This document shows positions 28,166 to 36,478 of a stretch of 64,000 bases of DNA, one piece after another. How positions within the stretch are numbered: position 1 is the stretch's first letter; the number at the start of each line of letters is the position of its first letter. The notes under the pieces are model-generated. The model made no database searches. It had not been told where the DNA came from and saw only the letters and a list, made by a program, of their open reading frames with translations. The stretch covers positions 1 to 64,000 of the forward strand of contig NZ_JRGL01000011.1 in assembly GCF_000764655.1 (NCBI RefSeq), given 5' to 3'. This DNA is from Aeromonas aquatica (GTDB lineage: Bacteria; Pseudomonadota; Gammaproteobacteria; Enterobacterales; Aeromonadaceae). Made by a program: the position numbers and the translations under genes.

Positions 28166-29359
28166 ATGTTAGACCAAGGCACCATCGCCGTCATCAAAAG
28201 CACCATCCCTTTGCTCGAATCGGCGGGGCCGGCCCTCACCCAGCACTTCTATCAACGCATGTTCAGCCACAATCCCGAGCTGAAGGATGTGTTCAACCTG
28301 GCCCATCAACGCAGCGGTGGCCAGCCGCTGGCGTTGTTCAACGCCGTGGCCGCCTACGCCAAGAACATCGACAACCTAGGTGCCCTGGCCGGCGCGGTGG
28401 AACGCATCGCCCACAAGCACACGGGTTTCCTTATCCAGCCGGAACAATATCACATTGTAGGTAGTCATCTCTTGGCCACGCTCAAAGAATTGGGTGGTAG
28501 TGCGGTAACCGACGAGGTGCTGGATGCCTGGGGCAAGGCCTATGGGGTGCTGGCTGGCATCTTCATCGGCCGGGAGAGCGAGATCTATCAGGAGCGAGCC
28601 GCGCAGGCCGGTGGCTGGCAGGGTGCCCGCCCCTTCATCATCAAGGAGAAGCGCAAAGAGAGCGAACTCATCACCTCCTTCGTGCTGGCCCCTGCCGATG
28701 GCAAGCCCGTACTCGCCTTCAAACCGGGCCAATACCTCAGCATCCAGCTCAACCACCCGACGCTGGAGTATCAGGAGATCCGCCAATACTCCCTCTCCGA
28801 TGCCCCCAACGGCCGCGACTATCGCATCAGCGTCAAGCGCGAGCCCCAGGGTCAGGTCTCCAACCTGCTGCACGACCAGCTGCAGGCGGGTGACGAGGTG
28901 GCGCTGATGCCGCCGACCGGTGACTTCTTCCTGCAGGCCGACGCCAGCAGTCCAGTGGTGTTGCTCAGTGCCGGCGTGGGCCTCACCCCCATGCTGAGTA
29001 TGCTCAACCAGCGGCTGGCCGAGCCGCAGGCTGCCGACATCCGCTGGCTGCACGCCTGCGAACAGGGCGCCGTCCATGCCTTCAAGGAGGAAATCCAGGC
29101 CAAGAGCCGGCAACACGCCCACCTGCAGAGTCGAGTCTGGTATCGCACCCCTGCCGAGCAGGATGTGGAAGGGGAAGATTATGATTTCAGCGGCACCATG
29201 GCGCTGGAGCAGGTCACCGACCTCATTCCGGCCCATGCCCACTACTACTTCTGCGGCCCCCTCCCGTTCATGAAGGCGATCAAGGCCCAGCTGCTCGCGC
29301 TGGGTGTGCCTGCCGAGCGGATGCACTACGAGGTCTTTGGTCCCCATCAGGATCTATAA
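28166..29359 (+). CDS. hmp: Flavohaemoprotein, nitric oxide dioxygenase
   Basis: A 397-residue enzyme oxidising NO to nitrate with O2 and NAD(P)H. Globin domain about 1-140: proximal histidine in IAHKHTGFLIQPEQY, and a distal pocket near YQRMFSHNPELKDVF. FAD domain with RQYSLSDAPNGRDYRISVKRE, then the NAD domain with LLSAGVGLTPMLSML and YFCGPLPFMKAI. Full family length. The neighbouring nsrR and operator indicate NO induction. Confidence 0.98.
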   Translation: MLDQGTIAVIKSTIPLLESAGPALTQHFYQRMFSHNPELKDVFNLAHQRSGGQPLALFNAVAAYAKNIDNLGALAGAVERIAHKHTGFLIQPEQYHIVGSHLLATLKELGGSAVTDEVLDAWGKAYGVLAGIFIGRESEIYQERAAQAGGWQGARPFIIKEKRKESELITSFVLAPADGKPVLAFKPGQYLSIQLNHPTLEYQEIRQYSLSDAPNGRDYRISVKREPQGQVSNLLHDQLQAGDEVALMPPTGDFFLQADASSPVVLLSAGVGLTPMLSMLNQRLAEPQAADIRWLHACEQGAVHAFKEEIQAKSRQHAHLQSRVWYRTPAEQDVEGEDYDFSGTMALEQVTDLIPAHAHYYFCGPLPFMKAIKAQLLALGVPAERMHYEVFGPHQDL

Positions 29360-29389
29360 GACGCCCGTATCCTGACACGGCGAGATGCA

Positions 29390-29423
29390 ACAAGGCCCAC
29401 GAACGCAGGTTCGTGGGCCTTGT
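29390..29423. terminator. Terminator between hmp and motX
   Basis: Perfect 14-base stem ACAAGGCCCACGAA / TTCGTGGGCCTTGT with a CGCAGG loop, between convergent genes. Confidence 0.85.
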
Positions 29424-29450
29424 CATATCCGGCATCACATCAGACAGAGA

Positions 29451-30263
29451 TCAGCGCATCGCCTTGGCGCGGGCGATAGCGTTGGCGGGCATGCGATTGC
29501 CGAGCCGGTTCAGCAGGCTCGCCGCCTTCTGGTGAGTGGCCTTGTCACCGATGACGGTGCCGTGCAGCCAGTGATAGGCCTCCTCATAATCCAGCGGACT
29601 GCCCATGCCCTGCAGTAGCATCTCGACCCATTCGATCTGTGCCCGCTGGAAGCCAAGGCTGGCCGCCTCTCGCATCAGGGTCTCGGCTCGCGCCAGATCC
29701 TTTTGCACCAGTATCCCCTTCCAGTAGTAGCGGCCCAACTGTTCAAGCGCGGGCGCCAGCCCCTGATCGGCCGCCTCCCACATGTATTGCACGCCCATCT
29801 GGGCATCGGGCTTGATGCAGACTCCCCAGGCCAGCATGTCACCCCACAGGAACTGGTAGGCGGGGATCTTCATCACGGAGGCGCGCGCCTCTATGTCCTG
29901 GGTCAGCTGGCATCTGTCCTGCTTCACCCGGGTCAGATGGCGGCCCTGTTCAATCCAGTTGAGCAGCTCATCCTGCCGATAGAGCTGTACCGCCTGCAGG
30001 CCCGTGCTCAGCGGCTCGGGCAAGGGGGCGGATGCCGGTGCCGGTGCTGATGTTGGGGCAGCCGCGGGAGCGGTCGGTATAGGAGCTGACGCTGTCACGA
30101 CGGGAACAGCCGGCGCCGGAGTGGATAAGGCGGGTATGGATGGCGCAATGGCAGCAGACACCGCAGGCGCCTGAGTTGGCGAGGCAGTCGAGACCGTCTC
30201 GGCCCCCTGCAAGGGGAGGCTGCATAAACAGATAAGGCCGACGAGGGTACTGGGTTTCATCAT
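29451..30263 (-). CDS. motX: Sodium-driven polar flagellar motor protein MotX
   Basis: A 270-residue secreted protein. After the signal peptide (MMKPSTLVGLICLCSLPLQG) comes an alanine/proline/threonine-rich stretch (about 22-87). A conserved domain with Sel1-like helical repeats follows: LYRQDELLNWIEQGRHL, QDIEARASVMKIPAYQFLWG, EQLGRYYWKGILVQKD. In Vibrio, MotX with MotY forms the T-ring that holds PomA/B stators of the polar flagellum. Vibrio MotX is about 211 residues and lacks the long low-complexity stretch. The start ATG at 30263 follows GGAGATCTCC. Confidence 0.85.
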   Translation of the reverse strand: MMKPSTLVGLICLCSLPLQGAETVSTASPTQAPAVSAAIAPSIPALSTPAPAVPVVTASAPIPTAPAAAPTSAPAPASAPLPEPLSTGLQAVQLYRQDELLNWIEQGRHLTRVKQDRCQLTQDIEARASVMKIPAYQFLWGDMLAWGVCIKPDAQMGVQYMWEAADQGLAPALEQLGRYYWKGILVQKDLARAETLMREAASLGFQRAQIEWVEMLLQGMGSPLDYEEAYHWLHGTVIGDKATHQKAASLLNRLGNRMPANAIARAKAMR

Positions 30264-30352
30264 GGAGATCTCCTGCTGCTCTCGGTTATCGGCAGCAAGC
30301 GCCATCTCCTTAGTTCCTCTCACTCGGTGATCGGGCAGTCCCCATCATGACA

Positions 30353-30374
30353 AAGGGGAGCCGAAGCTCCCCTT
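30353..30374. terminator. Terminator after mdh
   Basis: AAGGGGAGC CGAA GCTCCCCTT hairpin, about 20 bases beyond the mdh stop on the minus strand. Confidence 0.75.
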
Positions 30375-30391
30375 ATGGCTGACGATGCGGC

Positions 30392-31327
30392 TTATTTGAC
30401 GAAGTCGACGCCCAGCTGGATGTCGGCCTTCAGGGTGGCCAGCATGCTGTTCATGGACTCTTGCTCGAAGGCGCTCAGCTTGCCGTAGTCCAGTACGGAC
30501 TCGACGCCGTTCTTGCCAAGCAGGATGGGCTGGGCGAAGAAGGTGGCGTGCTCGCCGTTGCCTTCCACATAGGCACATTCGATGACGTTGGCTTCGCCCT
30601 GCAGACCCTTGATCAGGGACAGACCGAAGCGGCAGGCCGCCTGACCCATGGACAGGGTGGCAGAACCGCCACCGGCCTTGGCTTCCACCACTTCGGTACC
30701 GGCATTCTGGATGCGCTTGGTCATGGCAGCCGCTTCTTCTGCGGTGAAGCTGGCCCCTTCGATCTGGGACAGCAGCGGCAGAATGGTCACGCCACTGTGG
30801 CCACCGATCACGTTGACACGGATCTTGTCGATGTTCAGGCCCTTGGCCTCGGACACGAAGGTCTCGCCGCGGATGACGTCCAGAGTGGTCACGCCGAACA
30901 GGCGACGCTTGTCATAGACACCGGCTTTCTTCAGCACTTCGGCGGCGATGGCGACCGTGGTGTTGACCGGGTTGGTGATGATGCCGATCAGCGCCTTCGG
31001 GCAGCTGGCCGCGCACTTCTCCACCAGATTCTTGACGATACCGGCGTTGATGTTGAACAGGTCGGAACGATCCATGCCGGGCTTGCGGGCCACACCGGCG
31101 GAGATCAGCACGACATCGGCGCCGACCAGAGCAGGGCTCGGATCTTCACCGCAGAAACCTTTTACTTTCACGTCAGTCGGGATATGGCTCAGATCCGCCG
31201 CCACGCCCGGGGTGACCGGGGCAATGTCATACAGGCTCAGTTCGGAACCAGCAGGCAGGCGATTTTTCAACAGCAGAGCGAGGGCTTGGCCGATGCCACC
31301 GGCGGCACCCAGAACGGCAACTTTCAT
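30392..31327 (-). CDS. mdh: Malate dehydrogenase
   Basis: A 311-residue NAD-dependent TCA-cycle enzyme. The Rossmann start [20 protein letters not shown], substrate arginines in [14 protein letters not shown], and active-site histidine region [17 protein letters not shown] are all present. Length equals E. coli Mdh within one residue. The ATG at 31327 has GGAG about ten bases upstream. In E. coli mdh is divergent from argR; here an arginine-type ABC operon lies between them. Confidence 0.98.
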   Translation of the reverse strand: MKVAVLGAAGGIGQALALLLKNRLPAGSELSLYDIAPVTPGVAADLSHIPTDVKVKGFCGEDPSPALVGADVVLISAGVARKPGMDRSDLFNINAGIVKNLVEKCAASCPKALIGIITNPVNTTVAIAAEVLKKAGVYDKRRLFGVTTLDVIRGETFVSEAKGLNIDKIRVNVIGGHSGVTILPLLSQIEGASFTAEEAAAMTKRIQNAGTEVVEAKAGGGSATLSMGQAACRFGLSLIKGLQGEANVIECAYVEGNGEHATFFAQPILLGKNGVESVLDYGKLSAFEQESMNSMLATLKADIQLGVDFVK

Positions 31328-31447
31328 GATCAACTCCATGTTTCAGCGTAGGTTTAAGGTTGTTTCTAGTTGGATTAAAGCTGTTTCTTATTGTGGGCCT
31401 CACCTTAAAGGATCCCCTGCGAAAAAACAATCTGATAACAGTTGTAA

Positions 31448-31462
31448 TCACAGGTTCTGTGA
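31448..31462. promoter_or_regulatory. Inverted repeat in the mdh upstream region
   Basis: TCACAG GTT CTGTGA, a perfect 6-base inverted repeat about 120 bases upstream of mdh. It is the reverse arrangement of a CRP site, so I do not assign it to CRP. A possible operator; the regulator is unknown. Confidence 0.35.
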
Positions 31463-31518
31463 GCCAGGAAACAAGCGGTGATGAAAATGGAGAGGAATCT
31501 GCGATAAATGGGAGGAAA

Positions 31519-31537
31519 GGCACAGATTTCCTGTGCC
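31519..31537 (-). terminator. Terminator of the art operon
   Basis: GGCACAG ATTTC CTGTGCC hairpin, 33 bases beyond the artM stop. The minus strand continues with TTTCC. Confidence 0.6.
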
Positions 31538-31569
31538 TCTCTCACCATTAAGAGGTAATTACGGCTGTT

Positions 31570-32232
31570 TCAAGACTGAAATGCCAGAGCTCGTCTTTCA
31601 CACCAACGGAAACCAATTGTTAACAATCCATTCATGGTCAGGTAGAGCGCACCGGCCACGGTGAACACCGCCAGGGTGTCATAGGTCTGGGCGTTGAGAC
31701 GCTGGGCCAGCCCCATAACATCCATGATGGTGATGGTGCTGGCAAGCGAGCTGCCCTTGAGCACCAGGATCACCTCGTTGGAGTAGGCGGGCACCAGCCG
31801 GCGAGCGGCGTGACGCGCCTTCATCCACAGGGTCTGTCCGGCCGAGAAGCCGAGCGAGCGACAAGCCTCCACCTCGCCGGCCGGGATGGCGTCGAGCGCC
31901 CCCTTGAACAGCCGGGTGGAATAAGCCGCGGTGTTGAAGCCCAGGGCCAGCACGGCGCAGAACCAGGGCTGCTTGAGCAGCGGCCAGAGCGGGCCGGCCT
32001 TGAGCCACTCGAACTGACCCGGGCCGTAGTAGATGAGGAAGATCTGGATGAGCAGGGGCGTGCCGGTGAAGATCAGCACCCACAGCTGCACCAGCTGGGT
32101 CGCCACCGGAATGCGCCGCTCCAGCACCCAGGTCATGCCAATCGCCAGCAGCACGCCGAGCAACAAACTGAATGCCGTCAGCTGCAGGGTGATCGCCAGA
32201 CCACCCAGCAGGGTCATGAGATAGTCCTGCAT
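31570..32232 (-). CDS. artM: Arginine-type ABC transporter permease ArtM
   Basis: A 220-residue inner-membrane permease of the polar amino acid family, with about five hydrophobic segments. It has the ATPase-contact EAA loop in GALDAIPAGEVEACRSLGFSAGQTLW. IFTGTPLLIQIFLIYYG and KGSSLASTITIMDVMGLAQR are typical of ArtM. It pairs with ArtQ in the membrane. It is separated from artQ by two mini-ORFs that echo the artQ/artM junction. The start follows GGAGGCTGACC. Confidence 0.93.
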   Translation of the reverse strand: MQDYLMTLLGGLAITLQLTAFSLLLGVLLAIGMTWVLERRIPVATQLVQLWVLIFTGTPLLIQIFLIYYGPGQFEWLKAGPLWPLLKQPWFCAVLALGFNTAAYSTRLFKGALDAIPAGEVEACRSLGFSAGQTLWMKARHAARRLVPAYSNEVILVLKGSSLASTITIMDVMGLAQRLNAQTYDTLAVFTVAGALYLTMNGLLTIGFRWCERRALAFQS

Positions 32233-32234
32233 GG

Positions 32235-32360
32235 TCAGCCTCCGTAATGGCGGATATAAAAGGATGCCTGCTTGGGCCCGAATTCACTCAGCTGACTGAC
32301 GACGATCGGTTGCAGGGTGGTCACTAATCCCCCCAGCAGGGTCAAGAAATAGTCCTGCAT
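32235..32360 (-). pseudogene. Mini-ORF B: fused echo of ArtM start and ArtQ end
   Basis: A 41-codon open frame between artQ and artM. It begins MQDYFLTLLGGLVTTLQ, nearly the ArtM N-terminus, and ends LSEFGPKQASFYIRHYGG, nearly the ArtQ C-terminus. The GGAGGCTGACC leader with stop and Shine-Dalgarno is the same as that of artM. It is in frame throughout. Best explained as tandem duplication of the artQ/artM junction that kept start and stop. It cannot span the membrane as a permease; translation is unproven. Confidence 0.75.
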
Positions 32361-32362
32361 GG

Positions 32363-32461
32363 TCAGCCTCCGTAACGACGGGTATAGGGGGCCGCCAGTG
32401 TGAGATTGAGGCCAAACTCCCTCACCAAGTTCACCAACGGGGTCATGAGATAGTTATTCAT
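32363..32461 (-). pseudogene. Mini-ORF A: second fused echo of the artQ/artM junction
   Basis: A 32-codon open frame starting MNNYLMTPLVNLVREFGL and ending APYTRRYGG, identical in its last seven residues (YTRRYGG) to ArtQ. The start lies five bases after the artQ stop behind GGAGGTTAAGG, and the stop is TGA two bases before mini-ORF B. It is shorter and more diverged at its start than mini-ORF B, suggesting a different deletion history. Confidence 0.72.
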
Positions 32462-32466
32462 CGTCC

Positions 32467-33117
32467 TTAACCTCCGTAGCGACGGGTATAACGGGCAGCC
32501 TGCTTGAGGCCGAACTCACTCACCAGGCTGATGCCTAAGTAAATGAGGGCCGCAGCGGCATACCAGGTGAAGGGTTCATAGGTGCTGGCCGATGCCATCT
32601 GCGCCTGACGCATCATCTCGTTCACCCCGATAAGGGAGACCAGGGCCGTGTCTTTGAGCAGCACCAGCCACTGGTTACCGAGCCCGGGCAAGGCGTGGCG
32701 CCAGGCCTGGGGCAGCACGATACGAAAGAAGATGTGGCCCCTGCCGAGGCCGAGTGCCAGCGCCGCCAGCCGCTGCCCCGAGGGCACCGCATTGAGCGCG
32801 GCCCGCAGGGTCTGGGTGGCGTAGCTGGCAAACAGCAGGGAGAGCGCCAATACGCCGCAGGCGAAGGGACTGAACTCCACATACTCGCCGGTGATGAGGA
32901 ACAGCACCTGGGTCGAGCCGAAGTAGATGAACAGCACCACCAGCAGCTCGGGCAGGCCACGGATAAGCGTAGTCAGGGTGGCCACCGGCCACACCAACCA
33001 ACTGCGCTTGCTGAGCTCGGCGGCGCTGAACCCCAGCGCCAGCGCCATGCCCCCGACCAGTGATGCCAAGGCCAGCCCCAGGGTCATCCAGGCTGCGTCC
33101 AACAACAGGCTCAACAT
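32467..33117 (-). CDS. artQ: Arginine-type ABC transporter permease ArtQ
   Basis: A 216-residue permease with about five hydrophobic segments and the EAA loop ALNAVPSGQRLAALALGLG. LIRGLPELLVVLFIYFGSTQ and LLKDTALVSLIGVNEMMRQA are close to ArtQ. It forms the ArtQM channel for arginine or related basic amino acids. It starts three bases after the binding-protein gene. Its C-terminal sequence SEFGLKQAARYTRRYGG is repeated twice downstream in the mini-ORFs. Confidence 0.93.
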   Translation of the reverse strand: MLSLLLDAAWMTLGLALASLVGGMALALGFSAAELSKRSWLVWPVATLTTLIRGLPELLVVLFIYFGSTQVLFLITGEYVEFSPFACGVLALSLLFASYATQTLRAALNAVPSGQRLAALALGLGRGHIFFRIVLPQAWRHALPGLGNQWLVLLKDTALVSLIGVNEMMRQAQMASASTYEPFTWYAAAALIYLGISLVSEFGLKQAARYTRRYGG

Positions 33118-33120
33118 GGT

Positions 33121-33861
33121 TTATTTCTGCGCGAAGTATTTGTCATAGATCTTCTGATAGGTGCCATTGGCCTTGATCTCGGCCAGCCCCTTGTTCAGTT
33201 GACCCAGCAGCTCCTGGTTGTCCTTGGCCACCGCGATGCCAAAGCCGGTACCGAAGTACTTGGCGTCGGTCACGGGGGCGCCGATCACGCCGTAATCCTT
33301 GTGCTGCTTGAGCCAGTCGGCGGCGACGGCGGTGTCGGCGAAGACGCCGTCGGTACGACCGTTCATCATGTCGAGGAAGGCGCTCTGGTAGCTGGCGTAA
33401 GGCACGGTCAGCAGGCCCTTGCTGATCCAGTTATCCACCAGGTAGGACTGATGGGAGGAGCCGTTCTGCACGCCGACCGTCTTGTCGACCATCTCTTCCG
33501 GGCCCTTGAAGCTGCCCTTCTTGGCCACGAATACGGCGGAGTTTTCGTAATAGATGTCGGAGAAGTCGACCTGGGCGGCCCGCTCCGGGGTCACGTCCAT
33601 GGCGGCGATGGCGGCATCGTAGCGACGGAATTTGAGGCTGGGGATCAGGCTGTCGAAGGCCTGGTTGTGGAAGCTGCACTCCAGCTTGGCCTGGGCGCAG
33701 ATGGCGCGGGCCAGGTCGATGTCGAAGCCCTGGAACTCGTTCTTGTCATCCAGGTATTCAAACGGCGCGTAGGTCGCCTCGGTGGCGAACTTGATCTCCT
33801 TGGCCAGCACTGAGGTGCTCAGCAGGCCCATGGCGGCGATCAACAGCAGACTCTTTTTCAT
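33121..33861 (-). CDS. artI: Arginine-type ABC transporter periplasmic binding protein
   Basis: A 246-residue protein with signal peptide MKKSLLLIAAMGLLSTSVLA. The mature part starts KEIKFATEATYAPFEYLDD. The type II binding fold is clear: QAFDSLIPSLKFRRYDAAIA, AAMDVTPERAAQVDF, and YFGTGFGIAVAKDN. It resembles E. coli ArtI and ArtJ about equally, so the exact letter is uncertain. It delivers arginine or a similar cationic amino acid to ArtQM. Second gene of artP-artI-artQ-artM. Confidence 0.9.
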   Translation of the reverse strand: MKKSLLLIAAMGLLSTSVLAKEIKFATEATYAPFEYLDDKNEFQGFDIDLARAICAQAKLECSFHNQAFDSLIPSLKFRRYDAAIAAMDVTPERAAQVDFSDIYYENSAVFVAKKGSFKGPEEMVDKTVGVQNGSSHQSYLVDNWISKGLLTVPYASYQSAFLDMMNGRTDGVFADTAVAADWLKQHKDYGVIGAPVTDAKYFGTGFGIAVAKDNQELLGQLNKGLAEIKANGTYQKIYDKYFAQK

Positions 33862-33885
33862 GACAGCTTCCTTATCGACTCAGTA

Positions 33886-34626
33886 TCAATGCATCAAGAA
33901 TTCGGCAAACCGGCTGGTTTGCGGGGCCTGGAAGATGGCGGCGCTACCGGACTCGATGATCCGCCCCTTCTCCAGATAGATCACCTGACTGGCCACCTTG
34001 CGGGCGAACTCCACCTCGTGGGTCACCACCACCTGGGTGATGCCGGTCTGGCTCAGGGTGCGGATGATCTCCGCCACCTCTTTGGTTATTTCAGGATCGA
34101 GTGCCGCGGTCGGCTCATCAAACAGCAGCACCTGCGGATCCATCATCAGGGTACGGGCGATGGCCACCCGCTGCTGCTGACCACCGGACAGGCGCGCCGG
34201 CCAGGCGTCGCGCTTGTCGGCCAGTTGCAGCTGGGCGAGCAGGTAGGCCCCCTTGTCGATGGCGGCCTCGCGGCTCATGCCGAGCACCTTGACCGGCGCC
34301 TCGATGAGGTTCTCCATCACGGTGAGATGGGGCCAGAGGTTGTACTGCTGGAACACCATGCCCACCTTGCGGCGCAGGGCCTGTGCCTGACGGTTGAATT
34401 CCGCCGTCGACAGGGAGGACGGGAAAGAAAATTCATTGTCGCCGATGCGCAGTACACCGGCATCCGGGGTATCCAGCAGGTTCATCATGCGCAGCAGCGA
34501 ACTCTTGCCTGCACCGCTTGGGCCCAGTAATACCAAGGTCTCGCCGGGAGCGGTCTTGAAGCTGACCTGTTGCAGTACCTGCACCTTGTGCCAGGATTTT
34601 TCGATGCCGATTAATTCAATACCCAT
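33886..34626 (-). CDS. artP: Arginine-type ABC transporter ATP-binding protein
   Basis: A 246-residue ATPase: Walker A LGPSGAGKSSLLR (about 37), Q-loop VFQQYNLWPHLTV, signature [15 protein letters not shown], Walker B LLFDEPTAALDPE, H-loop VVVTHEVEFARKV. The Q-loop and length match ArtP (242 in E. coli). ATG at 34626 is preferred to TTG at 34635. First gene of the art operon, divergent from argR with an ARG-box-like site between. Confidence 0.95.
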   Translation of the reverse strand: MGIELIGIEKSWHKVQVLQQVSFKTAPGETLVLLGPSGAGKSSLLRMMNLLDTPDAGVLRIGDNEFSFPSSLSTAEFNRQAQALRRKVGMVFQQYNLWPHLTVMENLIEAPVKVLGMSREAAIDKGAYLLAQLQLADKRDAWPARLSGGQQQRVAIARTLMMDPQVLLFDEPTAALDPEITKEVAEIIRTLSQTGITQVVVTHEVEFARKVASQVIYLEKGRIIESGSAAIFQAPQTSRFAEFLMH

Positions 34627-34699
34627 ACAGCCCAATTGAATAAGTTTTCAAAATTTCGTCCTGATTCTAGCGCCAGGTTGGGTGGATGCAAGCTATATT

Positions 34700-34713
34700 T
34701 GAATCAATATGCA
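34700..34713. promoter_or_regulatory. Candidate ARG box in the artP/argR divergent region
   Basis: TGAATCAATATGCA fits the ArgR operator pattern TGnATnnnnATnCA at all fixed positions. A second, weaker half (CATATGAATGCA) lies about 30 bases further. The position between artP and argR fits autoregulation of argR and arginine control of the transporter. Confidence 0.55.
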
Positions 34714-34826
34714 GAACAAGCGCCGCTTCCTTGCCAAAACCGGCATATGAATGCAAAATAGCAGCGCTGTTCGTATCTGCCGCCTGAGCGTGACAGGCGG
34801 CCACACCCCTCATTCGTGAGTCCAAG

Positions 34827-35297
34827 ATGAAACATAACGACAAGCAAGAAAAACTGGCAAAGGCCTTTAAAGCCCTGCTGAAAGAGGAGCGCTTCGGCTC
34901 CCAGGCAGAGATAGTCACTGCCTTGCAAGAGATGGGCTTCGAGAACATCAACCAATCCAAGGTCTCGCGCATGCTGAGCCGCTTCGGCGCCGTTCGCACC
35001 CGCAATGCCAAGATGGAAATGGTCTACTGCCTGCCGGTGGAACTGGGTGTGCCCACCACCTCCAGCCCGCTCAAGAACCTGGTGCTGGATGTCGACCACA
35101 ACGGTGCCCTGGTGGTGATCCACACCAGCCCGGGTGCGGCCCAGCTGATCGCCCGCCTGCTCGACTCCCTCGGCAAGGCCGAAGGGATCCTCGGCACCAT
35201 CGCCGGTGATGACACCATCTTCATCACCCCGACCAGCGACACCGACATCGAAGAACTCTACCTCTCGGCGCTCGAGCTGTTCGAACAGACTCCTTGA
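34827..35297 (+). CDS. argR: Arginine repressor
   Basis: A 156-residue hexameric repressor, the same length as E. coli ArgR. N-terminal winged helix with [20 protein letters not shown] and [20 protein letters not shown]. The C-terminal arginine-binding and oligomerisation domain has [17 protein letters not shown] and [13 protein letters not shown]. Arginine-loaded ArgR represses biosynthesis and uptake. It is followed by a strong terminator. Confidence 0.98.
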   Translation: MKHNDKQEKLAKAFKALLKEERFGSQAEIVTALQEMGFENINQSKVSRMLSRFGAVRTRNAKMEMVYCLPVELGVPTTSSPLKNLVLDVDHNGALVVIHTSPGAAQLIARLLDSLGKAEGILGTIAGDDTIFITPTSDTDIEELYLSALELFEQTP

Positions 35298-35331
35298 TCA
35301 GGCAGGCCTTCCCGGCCCTGTGACCTGAACG

Positions 35332-35359
35332 AAAAATCCCGGCCTAGGCCGGGATTTTT
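35332..35359 (+). terminator. argR terminator
   Basis: AAAAATCCCGGCC TAG GCCGGGATTTTT-type hairpin with T-run, 35 bases after argR. Confidence 0.9.
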
Positions 35360-35491
35360 GTTATCTGTGCGGCCTGCATGCCGCCTGACGGGTACGCGGG
35401 CGCTGCTGCCACTGCCACAGCTGAGCCGACAGGGTCAGAGATCCATATCAGACCGCTTGCTTAGGCTCATTTCTACAGCGTATTCGTGCTG

Positions 35492-36397
35492 TCATTTCCC
35501 CTGGGATAGCAGGAAATCTTGCGAGGGGGCGAAGAGAGCCACACCAGTCACCGCCTTGGTGAAACGCAGCAGATGATCGTAGTGGCTGCCCTCCCCCTTG
35601 TACATGCTGGCCAGCATGGCGTTGAAGTGCTGGGGGGTGCGGCAGCAGGAGATGAAGTAGAGCCCCTGCTCGCGCATGGTGCCCCAGGGCATGCTCTGGC
35701 GCAGGATCTCCATGGACTCGCCCTTCGGAGTCTTGAGATTGACCCGCTTGATGTGGGAGGTCAGCGGCTTGTCGGCAGACTCGTATTCGATGTTGTCGAC
35801 CTTGGTGCGGCCTATGATGTCTTCCTGCTCCTTCAGCGCCAGCTTCTGCCAGTCGGTCAGGGCATGGACCCAGCGCTGCACATGGATGTAGGAGCCGCCG
35901 GCGAACTCGCCGCCTTCCAGCAGTGCCACCTCGGCCCTGTGCTCATCCTGCGGGTTCTCGGTGCCATCGACGAAACCGGTGAGATCCCGGCAGTCCAGGT
36001 TGCGGAAGCCCCGCACCTCTTCGGCAAGCGTTACCAGGCCCGCCAGCAGCGCCATCACCCGCTGACCGGCGTGATGCAGCACGTCCACCCGGTCGGCACG
36101 CAGTTGCACGAACAGATCGAAGGGGGTGTTCGGCGCTTCCTGGCCATTGGCGGACTGCGCCATAAAGCCGCGGAACTGGGGCGGACGGGCGGCCGGATAG
36201 ATGGCATCCCAGCCTTCGGCGCCCACGGCAACCAGACCGGAAAAACCGGCCGCCGGGAAGTCGGCGGCGACCGCATCCCACAGCAGCGGCAGCTTGGCCA
36301 GACGGGCCGCCAACTCGGCGCCGTCACCGGTGCGATTGAACATCAGATAGAGGGCGTGCAGATTCGGCTCTGCGCAGATCCCGGCTTGGGCTTTCAT
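35492..36397 (-). CDS. yfeX: Dye-decolorizing peroxidase, YfeX type
   Basis: A 301-residue haem peroxidase of the Dyp family. The hallmark GFVDGTENP carries the catalytic aspartate (about 150). IHVQRWVHALTDW includes the proximal haem histidine region. The tail MLRFTKAVTGVALFAPS matches YfeX (299 residues in E. coli). Cytoplasmic, since there is no signal peptide. The ATG at 36397 has GGAGAGAGAA upstream, so the in-frame ATG at 36415 is less likely. Confidence 0.93.
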   Translation of the reverse strand: MKAQAGICAEPNLHALYLMFNRTGDGAELAARLAKLPLLWDAVAADFPAAGFSGLVAVGAEGWDAIYPAARPPQFRGFMAQSANGQEAPNTPFDLFVQLRADRVDVLHHAGQRVMALLAGLVTLAEEVRGFRNLDCRDLTGFVDGTENPQDEHRAEVALLEGGEFAGGSYIHVQRWVHALTDWQKLALKEQEDIIGRTKVDNIEYESADKPLTSHIKRVNLKTPKGESMEILRQSMPWGTMREQGLYFISCCRTPQHFNAMLASMYKGEGSHYDHLLRFTKAVTGVALFAPSQDFLLSQGK

Positions 36398-36478
36398 TTC
36401 TCTCTCCAAAGACATTGGCTAAAGGCGTGGCGGGATTATAAACCGGAACCGGGCCAATTCCTTGATTTCACATCGCTA

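Noticed and set aside
31328-31569. Small RNA gene upstream of mdh
   Set aside because: The hairpin near 31519 is better explained as the art operon terminator, and no promoter plus terminator pair was seen.
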